A stretch of 64,000 nucleotides of DNA from assembly GCA_003288255.1 (NCBI GenBank), contig CP026600.1, positions 2,046,001 through 2,110,000 of the forward strand, read 5' to 3'. Positions within the stretch are counted from its first letter, which is position 1. Each line of letters opens with the position of its first letter. Of this stretch, positions 17,585 to 26,944 are shown in pieces. A program made the position numbers and the translations under genes. Source of the stretch: Clostridiaceae bacterium 14S0207 (GTDB lineage: Bacteria; Bacillota; Clostridia; Clostridiales; Clostridiaceae). The notes under the pieces were generated by a model that was given only the letters and a program-made list of their open reading frames with translations, had not been told where the DNA came from and searched no databases.

Positions 17585-18544
17585 ATGAAAAGATCTTTTA
17601 AATACTTGTATATTTTTCTTTGCCTTACATTATTTTTTACACTATGCTCCTGTAGTAATAATACTCACAATAATAAAGAGATAAAAAACAATGGTAATGA
17701 ATTAAAAGAAAACGTTGTAAATTATCCAAAAAAAATTATAGATAATATAAAAAATGAGGTTATTTTAGAATCTGAACCAAAAAAAATTGTTTCTTTAGTT
17801 CCAAGTACTACTGAAACGATTTTTGCATTAGGTAAGGGAAATTTACTTGTTGGTAGAACAGATTATTGTACTTATCCAGAACAAACTAAAAATATCCCTT
17901 CCGTAGGTAAAATTGATATTCCCAGTGTTGAAAAAATTATAGCACTTCAACCTGATATAGTATTTGTAACATCTCTAACTAATTCAGATATCATAAAAAA
18001 ACTTAAAGCTGCTAAAATCAAAGTATTTTATGTATTAGATAATAATAATTTAAATTTTAATGCAATATATGATAATATAACAACCTTAGGGGATATTTTA
18101 CATGCCCAAAATCAAGCAAAGAAAATAAATGATACTATAAAAAATAAAGTAGAAGAAGTTAAATCTAAAGTAACTTCTGCCAAAAGACCAAAAGTATATT
18201 ATGTAATTTCTTATGGTCAAGGTGGAGATTATACAAGTACTGGTGATACATTTTTAGGTGAATTACTACAACTTGCAGGTGGAGATAACATAGCTAATGA
18301 TGCAAAAGGTTGGAAATTTACTAAAGAACGACTTATAATATCTAACCCTGATATAATTATTCTACCTAGATATTCTGAAATGAAAAAAGGTTTTACAAAC
18401 ACATCTGGATATAGTTCATTAAGAGCAGTTAAATATGGAAATATTTATGAAATAGATAATAATTTATTAGAAATACCTGGACCTAGATTAAGTAAAGGTA
18501 TTGAGGAACTTGCAAAAATAATTCATCCTGAAATTTTCAAATAA
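17585..18544 (+). CDS. ABC transporter substrate-binding lipoprotein (iron/cobalamin type)
   Basis: The 319-residue protein begins with a lipoprotein signal ending in the lipobox 'TLCSC' (Cys near residue 23), followed by a low-complexity Asn/Lys linker. The rest is a class III binding-protein domain (BtuF/FhuD fold): 'KIVSLVPSTTETIFALG', 'DIPSVEKIIALQPDIVF' and 'TSTGDTFLGELLQLAGGDNIA' are typical. Such lipoproteins capture corrinoids, haem or ferric siderophores at the outer membrane face and hand them to a permease. No permease or ATPase gene is adjacent, so it is an orphan component and the ligand is open. Its own terminator follows. Confidence 0.85.
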   Translation: MKRSFKYLYIFLCLTLFFTLCSCSNNTHNNKEIKNNGNELKENVVNYPKKIIDNIKNEVILESEPKKIVSLVPSTTETIFALGKGNLLVGRTDYCTYPEQTKNIPSVGKIDIPSVEKIIALQPDIVFVTSLTNSDIIKKLKAAKIKVFYVLDNNNLNFNAIYDNITTLGDILHAQNQAKKINDTIKNKVEEVKSKVTSAKRPKVYYVISYGQGGDYTSTGDTFLGELLQLAGGDNIANDAKGWKFTKERLIISNPDIIILPRYSEMKKGFTNTSGYSSLRAVKYGNIYEIDNNLLEIPGPRLSKGIEELAKIIHPEIFK

Positions 18545-18553
18545 TAATTTATT

Positions 18554-18591
18554 AAAAATAGGAGATTTTTTTAATAAATCTCCTATTTTTA
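18554..18591 (+). terminator. terminator after binding lipoprotein gene
   Basis: AAAAATAGGAGATTT and AAATCTCCTATTTTT pair around a short T/A loop, with a T-run at the end. Confidence 0.88.
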
Positions 18592-18715
18592 ATATCTCTC
18601 CTATGTTTTAATGTAATATGTAAATTTATAATAATTAATAAATAATTATAGATTTATGCTTTCTTATTTGTTAATATATATTATAATATTTATAATGTGG
18701 AGAGGAGGTTACTTT

Positions 18716-19498
18716 ATGGATAAAAATAAAAAAGAAATTAGTGAACTTATTAAGGTAGCTTGTAGAATGGGACAACTAATGTTAGAAAATGGCGGTGAAA
18801 CCTATAGGGTAGAACAAATGATCTGTATAATGTGTACTACATACAATTACCCTAAAACCGAAAGTTTCGTTACACCTACCGGTATAATGATTTCCATTAC
18901 AAATGACAATAATGAAACTATTTCTCTTGTTAAGAGAATACATTCTAGAACTGTAGACCTAACTAAGGTTTCTTTAGTTAATGATTTATCACGAAAAATA
19001 GCTAGTGAAAAAACACCTATTTCTAAAATAAATAAGTTATTAGATTCAATTGATTGTACGCCTAAATACGATAATAAAACTACATCTTTTTTTACTGCTT
19101 TAGCATCTAGTGCCTTCTGTTCATTATTTGGAGGTGGACTAAGAGATTTTTTAGTAACCTTTGTTATAGGGTTTATTCTAAATTATTTTTCTATATATTT
19201 GAACAAACTTGAAGTTAACGGTTTTTTTGTAAATATATCTTCAGGTTGTTTAGCATCTTTACTAGCCTTGCTCTCTATTAAGTTAAGATTAGGAATTAAT
19301 CAAGATGCCATTGTTATAGGCTCTATAATGCTTCTACTTCCTGGTATTACTATTACCAATGCTATAAGAGATATAATTGCTGGAGACTTAGTATCGGGAA
19401 TTTCTAGAACTATAGAGGCTTTTTTGGCGGCTATTGCTATCGCAATTGGTACGGGCTTTAGCTTTAATATATGGTTAACACTATTTGGAGGGATTTAG
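18716..19498 (+). CDS. threonine/serine exporter family, large subunit (ThrE N-terminal type)
   Basis: The 260-residue protein starts at the ATG at 18716 after AGAGGAGG. A longer frame opening 60 bases earlier would add a hydrophobic stretch and has no ribosome site. The first 110 residues are soluble and carry 'RMGQLMLENGGETYRVE' and 'FVTPTGIMISI', hallmarks of the DUF1212/ThrE N-terminal domain; about five membrane segments follow. In ThrE of Corynebacterium both halves are one exporter; here the second half is the next gene, two bases downstream. The pair probably exports threonine or serine, or another small metabolite. Confidence 0.85.
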   Translation: MDKNKKEISELIKVACRMGQLMLENGGETYRVEQMICIMCTTYNYPKTESFVTPTGIMISITNDNNETISLVKRIHSRTVDLTKVSLVNDLSRKIASEKTPISKINKLLDSIDCTPKYDNKTTSFFTALASSAFCSLFGGGLRDFLVTFVIGFILNYFSIYLNKLEVNGFFVNISSGCLASLLALLSIKLRLGINQDAIVIGSIMLLLPGITITNAIRDIIAGDLVSGISRTIEAFLAAIAIAIGTGFSFNIWLTLFGGI

Positions 19499-19500
19499 AT

Positions 19501-19989
19501 ATGAAACAACTTTTGTTTGAAATTTTTTATTCATTTTTAGGTTCCTTGGGTTTTGCTGTGTTATTTAATATACGTGGTAAAAACTTAGTAGCCTCTTCCA
19601 TTGGTGGTGCTTTAGGCTGGTTCATTTATAAATTCTTTTTAATTTATAATTTAACTTCATCAAATACTTCTATTTTTTTAGCCACATTAGGTATTAGTAT
19701 TTATTCAGAAATTATGGCTAGAGTATTAAAACAACCTGTAACTGTATTTGTTATAGCTGCTATGATTCCTTTAGTACCTGGAAGTGGAATGTATTATACT
19801 ACCTTTGCTACAGTTCAAGGAGATATATTTAAGGCAGTACATTTAGGACTAAAAACTCTTTATGATGCTGGTTCTATTGCTATTGGTATTATTTTAGTTT
19901 CTACTATAGCTAGAATATTAAAACAGAAAAAAATTTTACGTTATGCCATAACTAATAAAATTAATTCTACTAAAAAAACAGCCAAATAA
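19501..19989 (+). CDS. threonine/serine exporter family, small subunit (ThrE C-terminal type)
   Basis: The 162-residue membrane protein has about five hydrophobic segments and matches the DUF3815 half of ThrE: 'SLGFAVLFNIRGKNL', 'GGALGWFIYKFF' and 'AAMIPLVPGSGMYYTTFA'. GGAGGG lies 14 bases before the ATG, inside the end of the preceding gene, and only two bases separate the two reading frames, so translation is coupled. A frame opening at 19471 overlaps the upstream gene and is less likely. The terminator overlaps the stop codon. Confidence 0.85.
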   Translation: MKQLLFEIFYSFLGSLGFAVLFNIRGKNLVASSIGGALGWFIYKFFLIYNLTSSNTSIFLATLGISIYSEIMARVLKQPVTVFVIAAMIPLVPGSGMYYTTFATVQGDIFKAVHLGLKTLYDAGSIAIGIILVSTIARILKQKKILRYAITNKINSTKKTAK

Positions 19990-20004
19990 ATAAAGGCTGT
20001 TTTT
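19973..20004 (+). terminator. terminator after split ThrE pair
   Basis: AAAAAACAGCC / GGCTGTTTTTC encloses an AT loop and overlaps the 3' end of the small-subunit gene. Confidence 0.85.
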
Positions 20005-20076
20005 CTTTATAACTCTTATTAAATTAAAAATTATAATTATATATTTTATAATATAAGTTATTTATTTTCTTTAATC

Positions 20077-20595
20077 TTATCTTTTCTTAAATTGAATGTT
20101 ACTAACCATAAGATATGATAATCCAAATATGATTAATATAGTTAATTTTACACTTATAATTGTATTCATATTTAATAAACAATAAATTGATAATAATATT
20201 CCTGCACAAGTTATAGGTATACCAGAAAATACACCTGAAAACGATGAAATATTATATCTTGCCAATCTATATGCCCCTGCAACAGGAAAAATTATTAGTG
20301 TAGCATATCCTAGTATCTTCAAATCTGACATATTATTCATCATAAACACTAGTAAAGCTGGTGCAACACCAAAAGAAATTAAGTCTGAAAGAGAATCTAA
20401 TTCCTTTCCAATATCACTTGAAACTTTTAATGCTCTAGCAACTCTACCATCATACCTGTCTAAAAGTGCTGCTAATATAACAAATAATGACGCCAACTTA
20501 TAATTTCCTTCACATGTCATAAGTAAAGAAATTATTCCACAAGATAAATTTCCTAAGGTAAACATATTTGGTATAGTTGATTTAATTCTTTCCAT
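20077..20595 (-). CDS. pssA: CDP-diacylglycerol--serine O-phosphatidyltransferase
   Basis: The 172-residue polytopic protein carries the CDP-alcohol phosphatidyltransferase signature: Asp-x2-Asp-Gly-x2-Ala-Arg-x8-Gly-x3-Asp-x3-Asp, visible as 'DRYDGRVAR' followed by 'GKELDSLSD'. The N-terminal 'IPNMFTLGNLSCGI' and the substrate-fitting length indicate the PssA subfamily, which makes phosphatidylserine in the membrane. The start was chosen at the ATG at 20595, six bases after AGGAGG; two earlier in-frame starts overlap that site. No phosphatidylserine decarboxylase gene is adjacent. Confidence 0.9.
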   Translation of the reverse strand: MERIKSTIPNMFTLGNLSCGIISLLMTCEGNYKLASLFVILAALLDRYDGRVARALKVSSDIGKELDSLSDLISFGVAPALLVFMMNNMSDLKILGYATLIIFPVAGAYRLARYNISSFSGVFSGIPITCAGILLSIYCLLNMNTIISVKLTILIIFGLSYLMVSNIQFKKR

Positions 20596-20821
20596 TTCAT
20601 TCCTCCTTTCCATAACCATTATATCATATTTATTATATTACCATTTTTTCTTTATAAATTGTTTATTTAAACCTTAAATTTATCTTAATTTTATACTAAC
20701 TTTCATTTTTCATCTCATTTTATTTTTGTTTTTAACTTTTTACAATTTATGTTTTGTTTTCAATTATAATTGCCAAAATTTCTATTTCTAAACATAAAAT
20801 ATAGTTTTTTATTTAAATATA

Positions 20822-20850
20822 TTGACTTTTAATGTTATAAATGCTATGAT
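20822..20850 (+). promoter_or_regulatory. sigma-A promoter for AbrB-like gene
   Basis: TTGACT and TATGAT are spaced by exactly 17 bases and lie about 40 bases ahead of the AbrB-like start. The rest of the 294-base gap to pssA is AT-rich without other recognised signals. Confidence 0.75.
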
Positions 20851-20889
20851 TTAGTCACAAATAGTCGAACTTTGTAGGAGGTTTTGCAA

Positions 20890-21132
20890 ATGAAATCAAC
20901 AGGTATAGTTAGAAAAATTGATGAACTAGGAAGAATTGTAATTCCAATTGAATTAAGAAGAACTTTAGATATTGAAATTAAAGATTCATTAGAAATTTTT
21001 GTTGAAGGTGAACACATCATATTAAAGAAATATAATCCATCTTGTATTTTCTGTGGAAATGCTAGAGACGTTATAAATTATAAAGGTAAAAATATCTGCC
21101 AAAATTGTCTATCTGAATTAAAGAATGACTAA
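20890..21132 (+). CDS. AbrB-family transition-state regulator
   Basis: The 80-residue protein begins with an AbrB/SpoVT swapped-hairpin DNA-binding domain ('STGIVRKIDELGRIVIPIEL', 'RRTLDIEIKDSLEIFVEGE'). A short tail follows with two CxxC pairs, 'CIFCGN' and 'CQNC', that could hold one zinc ion. This layout is typical of clostridial AbrB homologues, which repress stationary-phase, toxin and sporulation-entry genes. The ATG at 20890 has GGAGG upstream; a TTG six bases earlier is less well spaced. The targets are not known from this window. Confidence 0.88.
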   Translation: MKSTGIVRKIDELGRIVIPIELRRTLDIEIKDSLEIFVEGEHIILKKYNPSCIFCGNARDVINYKGKNICQNCLSELKND

Positions 21133-21135
21133 AAT

Positions 21136-21170
21136 AAAAAAATGAGCTTATTAAATAAGCTCATTTTTTT
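21136..21170. terminator. bidirectional terminator between AbrB-like gene and aspS
   Basis: AAAAAAATGAGCTTATT / AATAAGCTCATTTTTTT forms a near-perfect stem with T-runs on both strands. Confidence 0.9.
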
Positions 21171-21176
21171 ATTAAT

Positions 21177-22961
21177 TTATTTTTCTTCTTTATCTACTGC
21201 AATTCCTAATTCTTTTAATTGTTTTTCATCAACAACATTAGGTGCTTCAGACATTGGACAATATGCATTTTGATTTTTAGGGAATGCTATAACATCCTTA
21301 ATATTATCTGTATTTGCAAGGAACATTATTAATCTATCTAATCCATATGCCATTCCGCCATGTGGTGGTGGACCAAACTTGAATGCCTCTAATAAGAATC
21401 CAAATCTTTCCCATGCACTTTCTTGTGTAAATCCAAGAGCTTTAAACATTCTTTCTTGAATATTTGTGTCATGAATTCTTATACTTCCTCCACCTATTTC
21501 TTCTCCATTTAATACTATGTCATAAGCCTTAGCTCTTACTTTACCTGGATCACTTTCTAGGTATTGTAGATCTTCATCTTTTGGCATTGTAAACGGATGA
21601 TGTTTAGCCACATATCTATCTTCTTCTTCATCATACTCAAGTAGTGGAAAATCTGTAATCCATACAAATTTAAATTCTTTATTATCTTTTAATAGTTCCA
21701 ATTGTTTAGCTAACTCTAATCTTAAAGCTCCTAATGATTGGAATACAACATCATCTTTATCAGCTACAATTAAAATTAAATCTCCAACTTTAGCTTCTGA
21801 TGCTTCTATAATTTTATTTAATTCATCTTCACTAAAGAATTTAGCTATTGGTGACTTAATTTCATCTTCTTTTATAGCTATCCATGCAAGACCTTTTGCC
21901 TTATAAGTTTTTACAAACTCACCTAACTTATCAATTTGTTTTCTTCCCATAGTTGCACAACCTGGTGCCACTACACATCTTACTGAACCGCCACTTGTAA
22001 TGGCATTTTTAAATACAGCAAATTCAGAATTAACAACTGTTTCTGTTAAGTTTTTAATTTCTATTCCAAATCTTAAATCAGGTTTATCTGAACCAAATCT
22101 ATCCATAGCTTCTTGATATGGCATTCTTGGAATTGGTAACTGAACATCATGATTTAAAATTTCTTTAAATACTCTCTTAATTAATCCTTCATTTACACTC
22201 ATTACATCATTTTCTTCAACAAAAGACATTTCTAAATCTATTTGAGTAAATTCAGGTTGTCTATTTGCTCTTAAATCTTCATCTCTAAAACATTTAACAA
22301 TTTGGAAATATCTATCATATCCAGATACCATTAATAATTGTTTAAATATTTGAGGTGATTGAGGTAATGCATAAAACTTACCTTTAAAATTTCTACTTGG
22401 AACTAAATAATCTCTAGCCCCTTCTGGAGTACTCTTTGTAAGCATTGGAGTCTCCATTTCTAGGAATCCATTGTCATCTAAATAATCTCTAACTATTTTA
22501 GTAGTTTTATGTCTTAGTATAAGATTTCTTTGCATATCCGGTCTTCTAAGATCTAAATATCTATATTTTAATCTTACATTTTCAGCTGCATCTAGATTTT
22601 CTTTTATGTAAATCGGAGGTGTCTCTGATTCAGATAAAATTTTTATACTCTCCCCTTTTAATTCCACAAGACCTGTTGGTAAAGTTTCATTTGGAGATTG
22701 TCTCAAAACAAGTTCTCCTGTAACTGCTATACAGTATTCTGGCTTAACACCATCTGCCTTTTCAAAAGCTTCTTTACTTATTTCTTCTCCAAATACAACT
22801 TGTAAAATACCAGTTCTATCTCTAAGGTCTACAAAAACTAAAGAACCTAAATTTCTTTTTCTTTGAACCCATCCCATGAAAGTCATTTTTTGACCTACAT
22901 GATTTTCTCTAGCTTCACCACACATCATGGTTCTTTTTATACCTAAAAGCTGTTCTCCCAT
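21177..22961 (-). CDS. aspS: aspartate--tRNA ligase
   Basis: The 594-residue class II synthetase has the full bacterial layout: an N-terminal OB-fold anticodon domain ('VGQKMTFMGWVQRKRNLG'), the catalytic core with motif 2 ('FRDEDLRANRQPEFTQIDLE'), a GAD insertion and motif 3 ('GLDRLIMFLA'). It charges tRNA-Asp with aspartate. Whether it also charges tRNA-Asn cannot be read from this window. It lies 131 bases downstream of hisS on the same strand, the usual Firmicute hisS-aspS order. Confidence 0.97.
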   Translation of the reverse strand: MGEQLLGIKRTMMCGEARENHVGQKMTFMGWVQRKRNLGSLVFVDLRDRTGILQVVFGEEISKEAFEKADGVKPEYCIAVTGELVLRQSPNETLPTGLVELKGESIKILSESETPPIYIKENLDAAENVRLKYRYLDLRRPDMQRNLILRHKTTKIVRDYLDDNGFLEMETPMLTKSTPEGARDYLVPSRNFKGKFYALPQSPQIFKQLLMVSGYDRYFQIVKCFRDEDLRANRQPEFTQIDLEMSFVEENDVMSVNEGLIKRVFKEILNHDVQLPIPRMPYQEAMDRFGSDKPDLRFGIEIKNLTETVVNSEFAVFKNAITSGGSVRCVVAPGCATMGRKQIDKLGEFVKTYKAKGLAWIAIKEDEIKSPIAKFFSEDELNKIIEASEAKVGDLILIVADKDDVVFQSLGALRLELAKQLELLKDNKEFKFVWITDFPLLEYDEEEDRYVAKHHPFTMPKDEDLQYLESDPGKVRAKAYDIVLNGEEIGGGSIRIHDTNIQERMFKALGFTQESAWERFGFLLEAFKFGPPPHGGMAYGLDRLIMFLANTDNIKDVIAFPKNQNAYCPMSEAPNVVDEKQLKELGIAVDKEEK

Positions 22962-23092
22962 GTCATATTCCTTCCTTTCATAATTAGCTATAAAACATTA
23001 TACAACTTTTTCTATGTGTTTTTCCATAATTTCATAATAATTATTTATATATTATCTAAATATGTATAAAATACTTTGTAAATTATGGAATA

Positions 23093-24346
23093 TTATTTTA
23101 TGATGTTATAAATTTCCTCTATATTATCTAATGAAACGTCGAATTGTTCTCCATCACTCATTCTTTTCAATTTAGCTTTTTTCTCTTCAAGTTCTGAATC
23201 TCCAATTACCATAGAAAATTTACTTTCTAACTTATTAGCAAATTTCATTTGAGCCTTTACACTCTTTTTCATATGATCACATTCACATTTGATATCCATT
23301 TCTCTTAATTTATTAACAAAACCAAATACAAATAGATTAGCTTCTTCACCCATTGAAGCTACGTATAAATCCATATAATTCGGTTTAGGTATTTCTATGC
23401 CTTCTTCTTCTAAAGTAATTAAAAGTCTTTCCATTCCCATTCCAAATCCAAATGCTGGAGTACTTGGTCCTCCAATTTCTTCTATAAGACCATCATATCT
23501 ACCACCACCACAAATAGTTAAATCATTATTTGTATTTATTATCTCAAATACTGTTTTTGTATAATAATCTAATCCTCTAACTATGTACGGATCTACTTTA
23601 TATTCAATCTTTAAAACTTCTAAATATTTTTTTAGTTGTTCAAAGTGTTCTTTACAATCATCACATATATAATCTAAAATTGTAGGTGCATTTTTACTTA
23701 TTTCTTTACAATTTTTATCTTTACAATCTAAGATTCTCATAGGATTTTTTTCAAATCTTGTTTTACATGTTTCACATAGTTCTTCATAATTTTCTTTTAA
23801 ATATGCCTTAAGTGCATCATTAAATTTTTTTCTACATTCTGGACAGCCTAAACTGTTTATATTTAAAGATAAATTATTAAGTCCAAATTCTTTTAATGCT
23901 CGCATTGCAAGTGAAATACCTTCTGCATCAATAGAAGCTTCTTTAGATCCAAAAACTTCTATTCCAAATTGATGGAACTGTCTAAGTCTTCCTTTTTGCA
24001 TTTTTTCATATCTAAAAGCATCAACAAAATAATACATTTTCGTTGGTTGTGCATCAGCATAGATACTATTTTCTATAAATGCTCTTACTACTGGAGAAGT
24101 TCCTTCTGGTTTTAAAGTTATACTTCTTCCACCTTTGTCTTCAAAAGTATACATTTCCTTTTGTACTACATCCGTAGTTTCACCAACACCTCTCTCAAAA
24201 AGTTCTGTTGATTCAAACATAGGTGTTCTTATTTCCCTAATACCATAAGTTCCTGCAATGCTTCTTAGTTTGTCTTCTATGTAATTCCATTTATACGAAT
24301 CTGCTGGTAATAAATCTTTTGTTCCCTTTGGTGCTTTTATAGCCAT
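23093..24346 (-). CDS. hisS: histidine--tRNA ligase
   Basis: The 417-residue class II synthetase begins '[11 protein letters not shown]'. It has motif 2 with '[17 protein letters not shown]', the histidine-specific loop '[12 protein letters not shown]' and motif 3 with '[10 protein letters not shown]', then a C-terminal anticodon-binding domain. An internal '[11 protein letters not shown]', 'CETC' and 'CDDC' cysteine set, present in several clostridial HisS proteins, may bind zinc. The start follows GGAGG. It sits 15 bases after hemZ and is probably co-transcribed with the upstream housekeeping cluster. Confidence 0.97.
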   Translation of the reverse strand: MAIKAPKGTKDLLPADSYKWNYIEDKLRSIAGTYGIREIRTPMFESTELFERGVGETTDVVQKEMYTFEDKGGRSITLKPEGTSPVVRAFIENSIYADAQPTKMYYFVDAFRYEKMQKGRLRQFHQFGIEVFGSKEASIDAEGISLAMRALKEFGLNNLSLNINSLGCPECRKKFNDALKAYLKENYEELCETCKTRFEKNPMRILDCKDKNCKEISKNAPTILDYICDDCKEHFEQLKKYLEVLKIEYKVDPYIVRGLDYYTKTVFEIINTNNDLTICGGGRYDGLIEEIGGPSTPAFGFGMGMERLLITLEEEGIEIPKPNYMDLYVASMGEEANLFVFGFVNKLREMDIKCECDHMKKSVKAQMKFANKLESKFSMVIGDSELEEKKAKLKRMSDGEQFDVSLDNIEEIYNIIK

Positions 24347-24361
24347 TTATTTTACCTCCAT

Positions 24362-25822
24362 TTATTTTTCGTAAAGAGTATCTAAAAGTTTTATTTTTTT
24401 CTCTATCATTTCATCTATTCTGCTGATATACTCTCTTACATCTTTTATATTTCCAAATCTCTCTATTTTATCATTTTCTAAGTACACAACCTTTGTTACG
24501 GCATCTGCACCTAATGCTATGATAGTTTCTTTATCTTCCATCATTTCTATATTGTATACTGATTCCTTCGTTTCATTAGCATAACCTATATTCTCCATGT
24601 TTCCTACCATATTTTTTTGTCTATACATATAATATGGTCTCATTCCTAATTCATTAGCTAATTTGGAGGTTTCCTTAAACATTGTATTTAATTCATTTTG
24701 ATCTGCTAATTCATATTTTATATTATTAAGTATATTCTCGTAAAGTCTTGAGGCTCTTTTTACAGATAACCCGTGCACTGTAAAACTGTCAGGTTTAAAT
24801 TGTTTAATAAAAGCACAAGTTTTCTTTACATGTTCTAGTTTTTCACCTGGAAGCCCTACTATCATATCCATATTTATATCTTCAAATCTTAATTCTCTAG
24901 CTTTATTAAAAACTCTAATTATATCTTCACTAGAATGATTTCTTCCTATTAATTTTAAAGTTTCATCATTCATTGTTTGAGGATTTATACTTATTCTAGT
25001 AACCATATATTTTTTCATAGAAAGTAATTTTCCATCAGTAATACTATCTGGTCTACCACACTCAACAGTAAATTCCTCAACATTAAACTCTTTTATAAAA
25101 GAGTTATATATCCTTTCCATGACACCTTCAAATTGTTCCTCATTAATAGCTGTAGGAGTACCCCCTCCAAAATACACTGTATGAATTGATAAGTTGTGCT
25201 CTTTTATATAGCTTGATACACTACTTATTTCCTTCTTTAAAGCTTCAAGATATTCTTCTACTACTTCACTTTTAAACTTTCCTATAGGATTAGCAGCAAA
25301 TGAACAATAAAGACATCTCGTAGGACAAAATGCCATACCTATATAAATACTTACTTTATTTTTACAAGGATTCATATATTGCATTTCTCTTTTAGCGACT
25401 TCTATACATAATTTTGCCTTTTCTTCTGAAGTTAAAGAAGATTTTTTAAAATAATTTATTATTTCTTCTTCACTTGTACCTTCCTGTAACATTAACATAG
25501 CCCTTTTTGAAGGTCTTATGCCTATTAATGTACCCCAAGGCATATATTTATCTGTAATTTCTTCAAAATATTTAAATAAGGATATTTTAATGGATTCTTT
25601 AATTTTTAATCTTTTATCTATAATAAATTCTTTTTGTAATTCATTAGATTTAATCCTTACTTTGTCCTTATCTATGAATACATCATAATTATAATTTTCT
25701 TCTTTAAATTTTATATCCCTAAAAGGTATAAATATGTTTATCATTTGATAAACATCATATCTATAATTTAAATCATTTAATCTTACTATTATTTCTTGTT
25801 TTTTTCCTTCCGCCTTAGCCAT
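24362..25822 (-). CDS. hemZ: oxygen-independent coproporphyrinogen dehydrogenase-like radical SAM protein HemZ
   Basis: The 486-residue protein has an N-terminal domain of about 160 residues typical of HemZ, then a radical SAM core with the Fe-S motif 'CPTRCLYCSF' (Cys-x3-Cys-x2-Cys) near residue 170, the SAM-binding 'YFGGGTPTA' and a HemN-type C-terminal part. HemZ/HemN proteins decarboxylate coproporphyrinogen III anaerobically, though some relatives act as haem chaperones. The position between the MBL hydrolase gene and hisS is common in clostridia. Confidence 0.9.
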   Translation of the reverse strand: MAKAEGKKQEIIVRLNDLNYRYDVYQMINIFIPFRDIKFKEENYNYDVFIDKDKVRIKSNELQKEFIIDKRLKIKESIKISLFKYFEEITDKYMPWGTLIGIRPSKRAMLMLQEGTSEEEIINYFKKSSLTSEEKAKLCIEVAKREMQYMNPCKNKVSIYIGMAFCPTRCLYCSFAANPIGKFKSEVVEEYLEALKKEISSVSSYIKEHNLSIHTVYFGGGTPTAINEEQFEGVMERIYNSFIKEFNVEEFTVECGRPDSITDGKLLSMKKYMVTRISINPQTMNDETLKLIGRNHSSEDIIRVFNKARELRFEDINMDMIVGLPGEKLEHVKKTCAFIKQFKPDSFTVHGLSVKRASRLYENILNNIKYELADQNELNTMFKETSKLANELGMRPYYMYRQKNMVGNMENIGYANETKESVYNIEMMEDKETIIALGADAVTKVVYLENDKIERFGNIKDVREYISRIDEMIEKKIKLLDTLYEK

Positions 25823-25849
25823 TATTTATTTGCTCCTAAATTCATAAAT

Positions 25850-26461
25850 TTATTTAATGAAAGGATTTATTTGTTTTTCATTGCCAATTGTACTTTGACG
25901 ACTATGACCTGGATAAACGATAGTTTCATCATCCAATATTAAAAGTTTTTCTCTTATACTGTTTAATATTTGTTCTTGATTTCCACCCTCTAAGTCTGTT
26001 CTACCTATTGAGCCATAAAATAATGTATCACCTGTAAATACAGAATCTCCTATAATAAAACTCATTCCTCCTGGGGTATGTCCTGGAGTCTCAACACACT
26101 TAATTTTCATACTTCCAACCTTATATTCATCCCCTTCTTTTAAGAAGATTTCGGGATCCTTTCCTTCTAAAAGAGGACCATATAAGTGAGTTCCTTTATT
26201 TATTAAAATACTATCTTTTTCGCTTATTCCTACATTAGGATTGCCTACTAAATTTTTTAATAATTCCACTCCTGAAGTATGATCTACATGACCATGAGTT
26301 AAAAATATATATTTAATTTTTGCATCTAATTCTTCTATACCTTTCATTATATCATCTACGTCGCCACCTGGATCTAATACTAGTGCCTCTTTTGTATCCT
26401 CATCCATAATAATATAACAATTTGCTCCATAGATTCCTGCTACTACTCTTTTTACTTGCAT
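25850..26461 (-). CDS. metallo-beta-lactamase-fold hydrolase (glyoxalase II-like)
   Basis: The 203-residue protein has the metal site 'LTHGHVDHTSG' (HxHxDH), a later 'VETPGHTPGG' His, 'FTGDTLFYGSIGRTDL' Asp and 'VYPGHSRQST' His, that is, all ligands for a binuclear centre. Size and motifs match the glyoxalase II/YcbL subgroup, which hydrolyses thioesters or related substrates in the cytoplasm. The true substrate is unknown. It lies between dtd and hemZ in a tight minus-strand series and is likely part of the same transcript. Confidence 0.85.
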   Translation of the reverse strand: MQVKRVVAGIYGANCYIIMDEDTKEALVLDPGGDVDDIMKGIEELDAKIKYIFLTHGHVDHTSGVELLKNLVGNPNVGISEKDSILINKGTHLYGPLLEGKDPEIFLKEGDEYKVGSMKIKCVETPGHTPGGMSFIIGDSVFTGDTLFYGSIGRTDLEGGNQEQILNSIREKLLILDDETIVYPGHSRQSTIGNEKQINPFIK

Positions 26462-26480
26462 TTTTTATACCCCCATATAA

Positions 26481-26930
26481 TTAAAAATTCTTTTTACTAT
26501 CTAGTAATATTGTTACAGGACCTGAATTTTCTATATAAACTTGCATATCAGCTCCAAAAATTCCTGTTTCAACTTTATTGACTTTTTCCTTACATAATTC
26601 AATAAATTTATTATACAATATTTTTGCTTCATTACCACCTAATGCCTGCATAAAATTAGGTCTTCTCCCTTTTCTACAATCACCGTATAATGTAAATTGA
26701 GAAATAATAAGAAGCTCTCCCTCTACATCTAGTAAAGAATTATTTAATTTTTCATTTTCATCTTCAAATACACGTAAATTTACAATTTTATCCCTAAGAT
26801 AAACGACATCTTCAACAGTATCTTCTTTAGATATTCCTAATAAAATATTAAACCCCTTATTTATTTCTCCCACTACCTTACCTTCAACTTCAACCTTAGA
26901 TGAATTAACTCTCTGAATTACAGCTCTCAT
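26481..26930 (-). CDS. dtd: D-aminoacyl-tRNA deacylase
   Basis: The 149-residue protein matches Dtd along its length. It starts '[21 protein letters not shown]' and has the catalytic-loop motifs '[17 protein letters not shown]' and '[11 protein letters not shown]', where the Gly-cisPro pair of 'GPVT' rejects L-amino acids. It cleaves D-amino acids from mischarged tRNA. It is 14 bases downstream of relA, a conserved relA-dtd arrangement in Firmicutes. Confidence 0.95.
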   Translation of the reverse strand: MRAVIQRVNSSKVEVEGKVVGEINKGFNILLGISKEDTVEDVVYLRDKIVNLRVFEDENEKLNNSLLDVEGELLIISQFTLYGDCRKGRRPNFMQALGGNEAKILYNKFIELCKEKVNKVETGIFGADMQVYIENSGPVTILLDSKKNF

Positions 26931-26944
26931 AAAACTTCCTCCGA

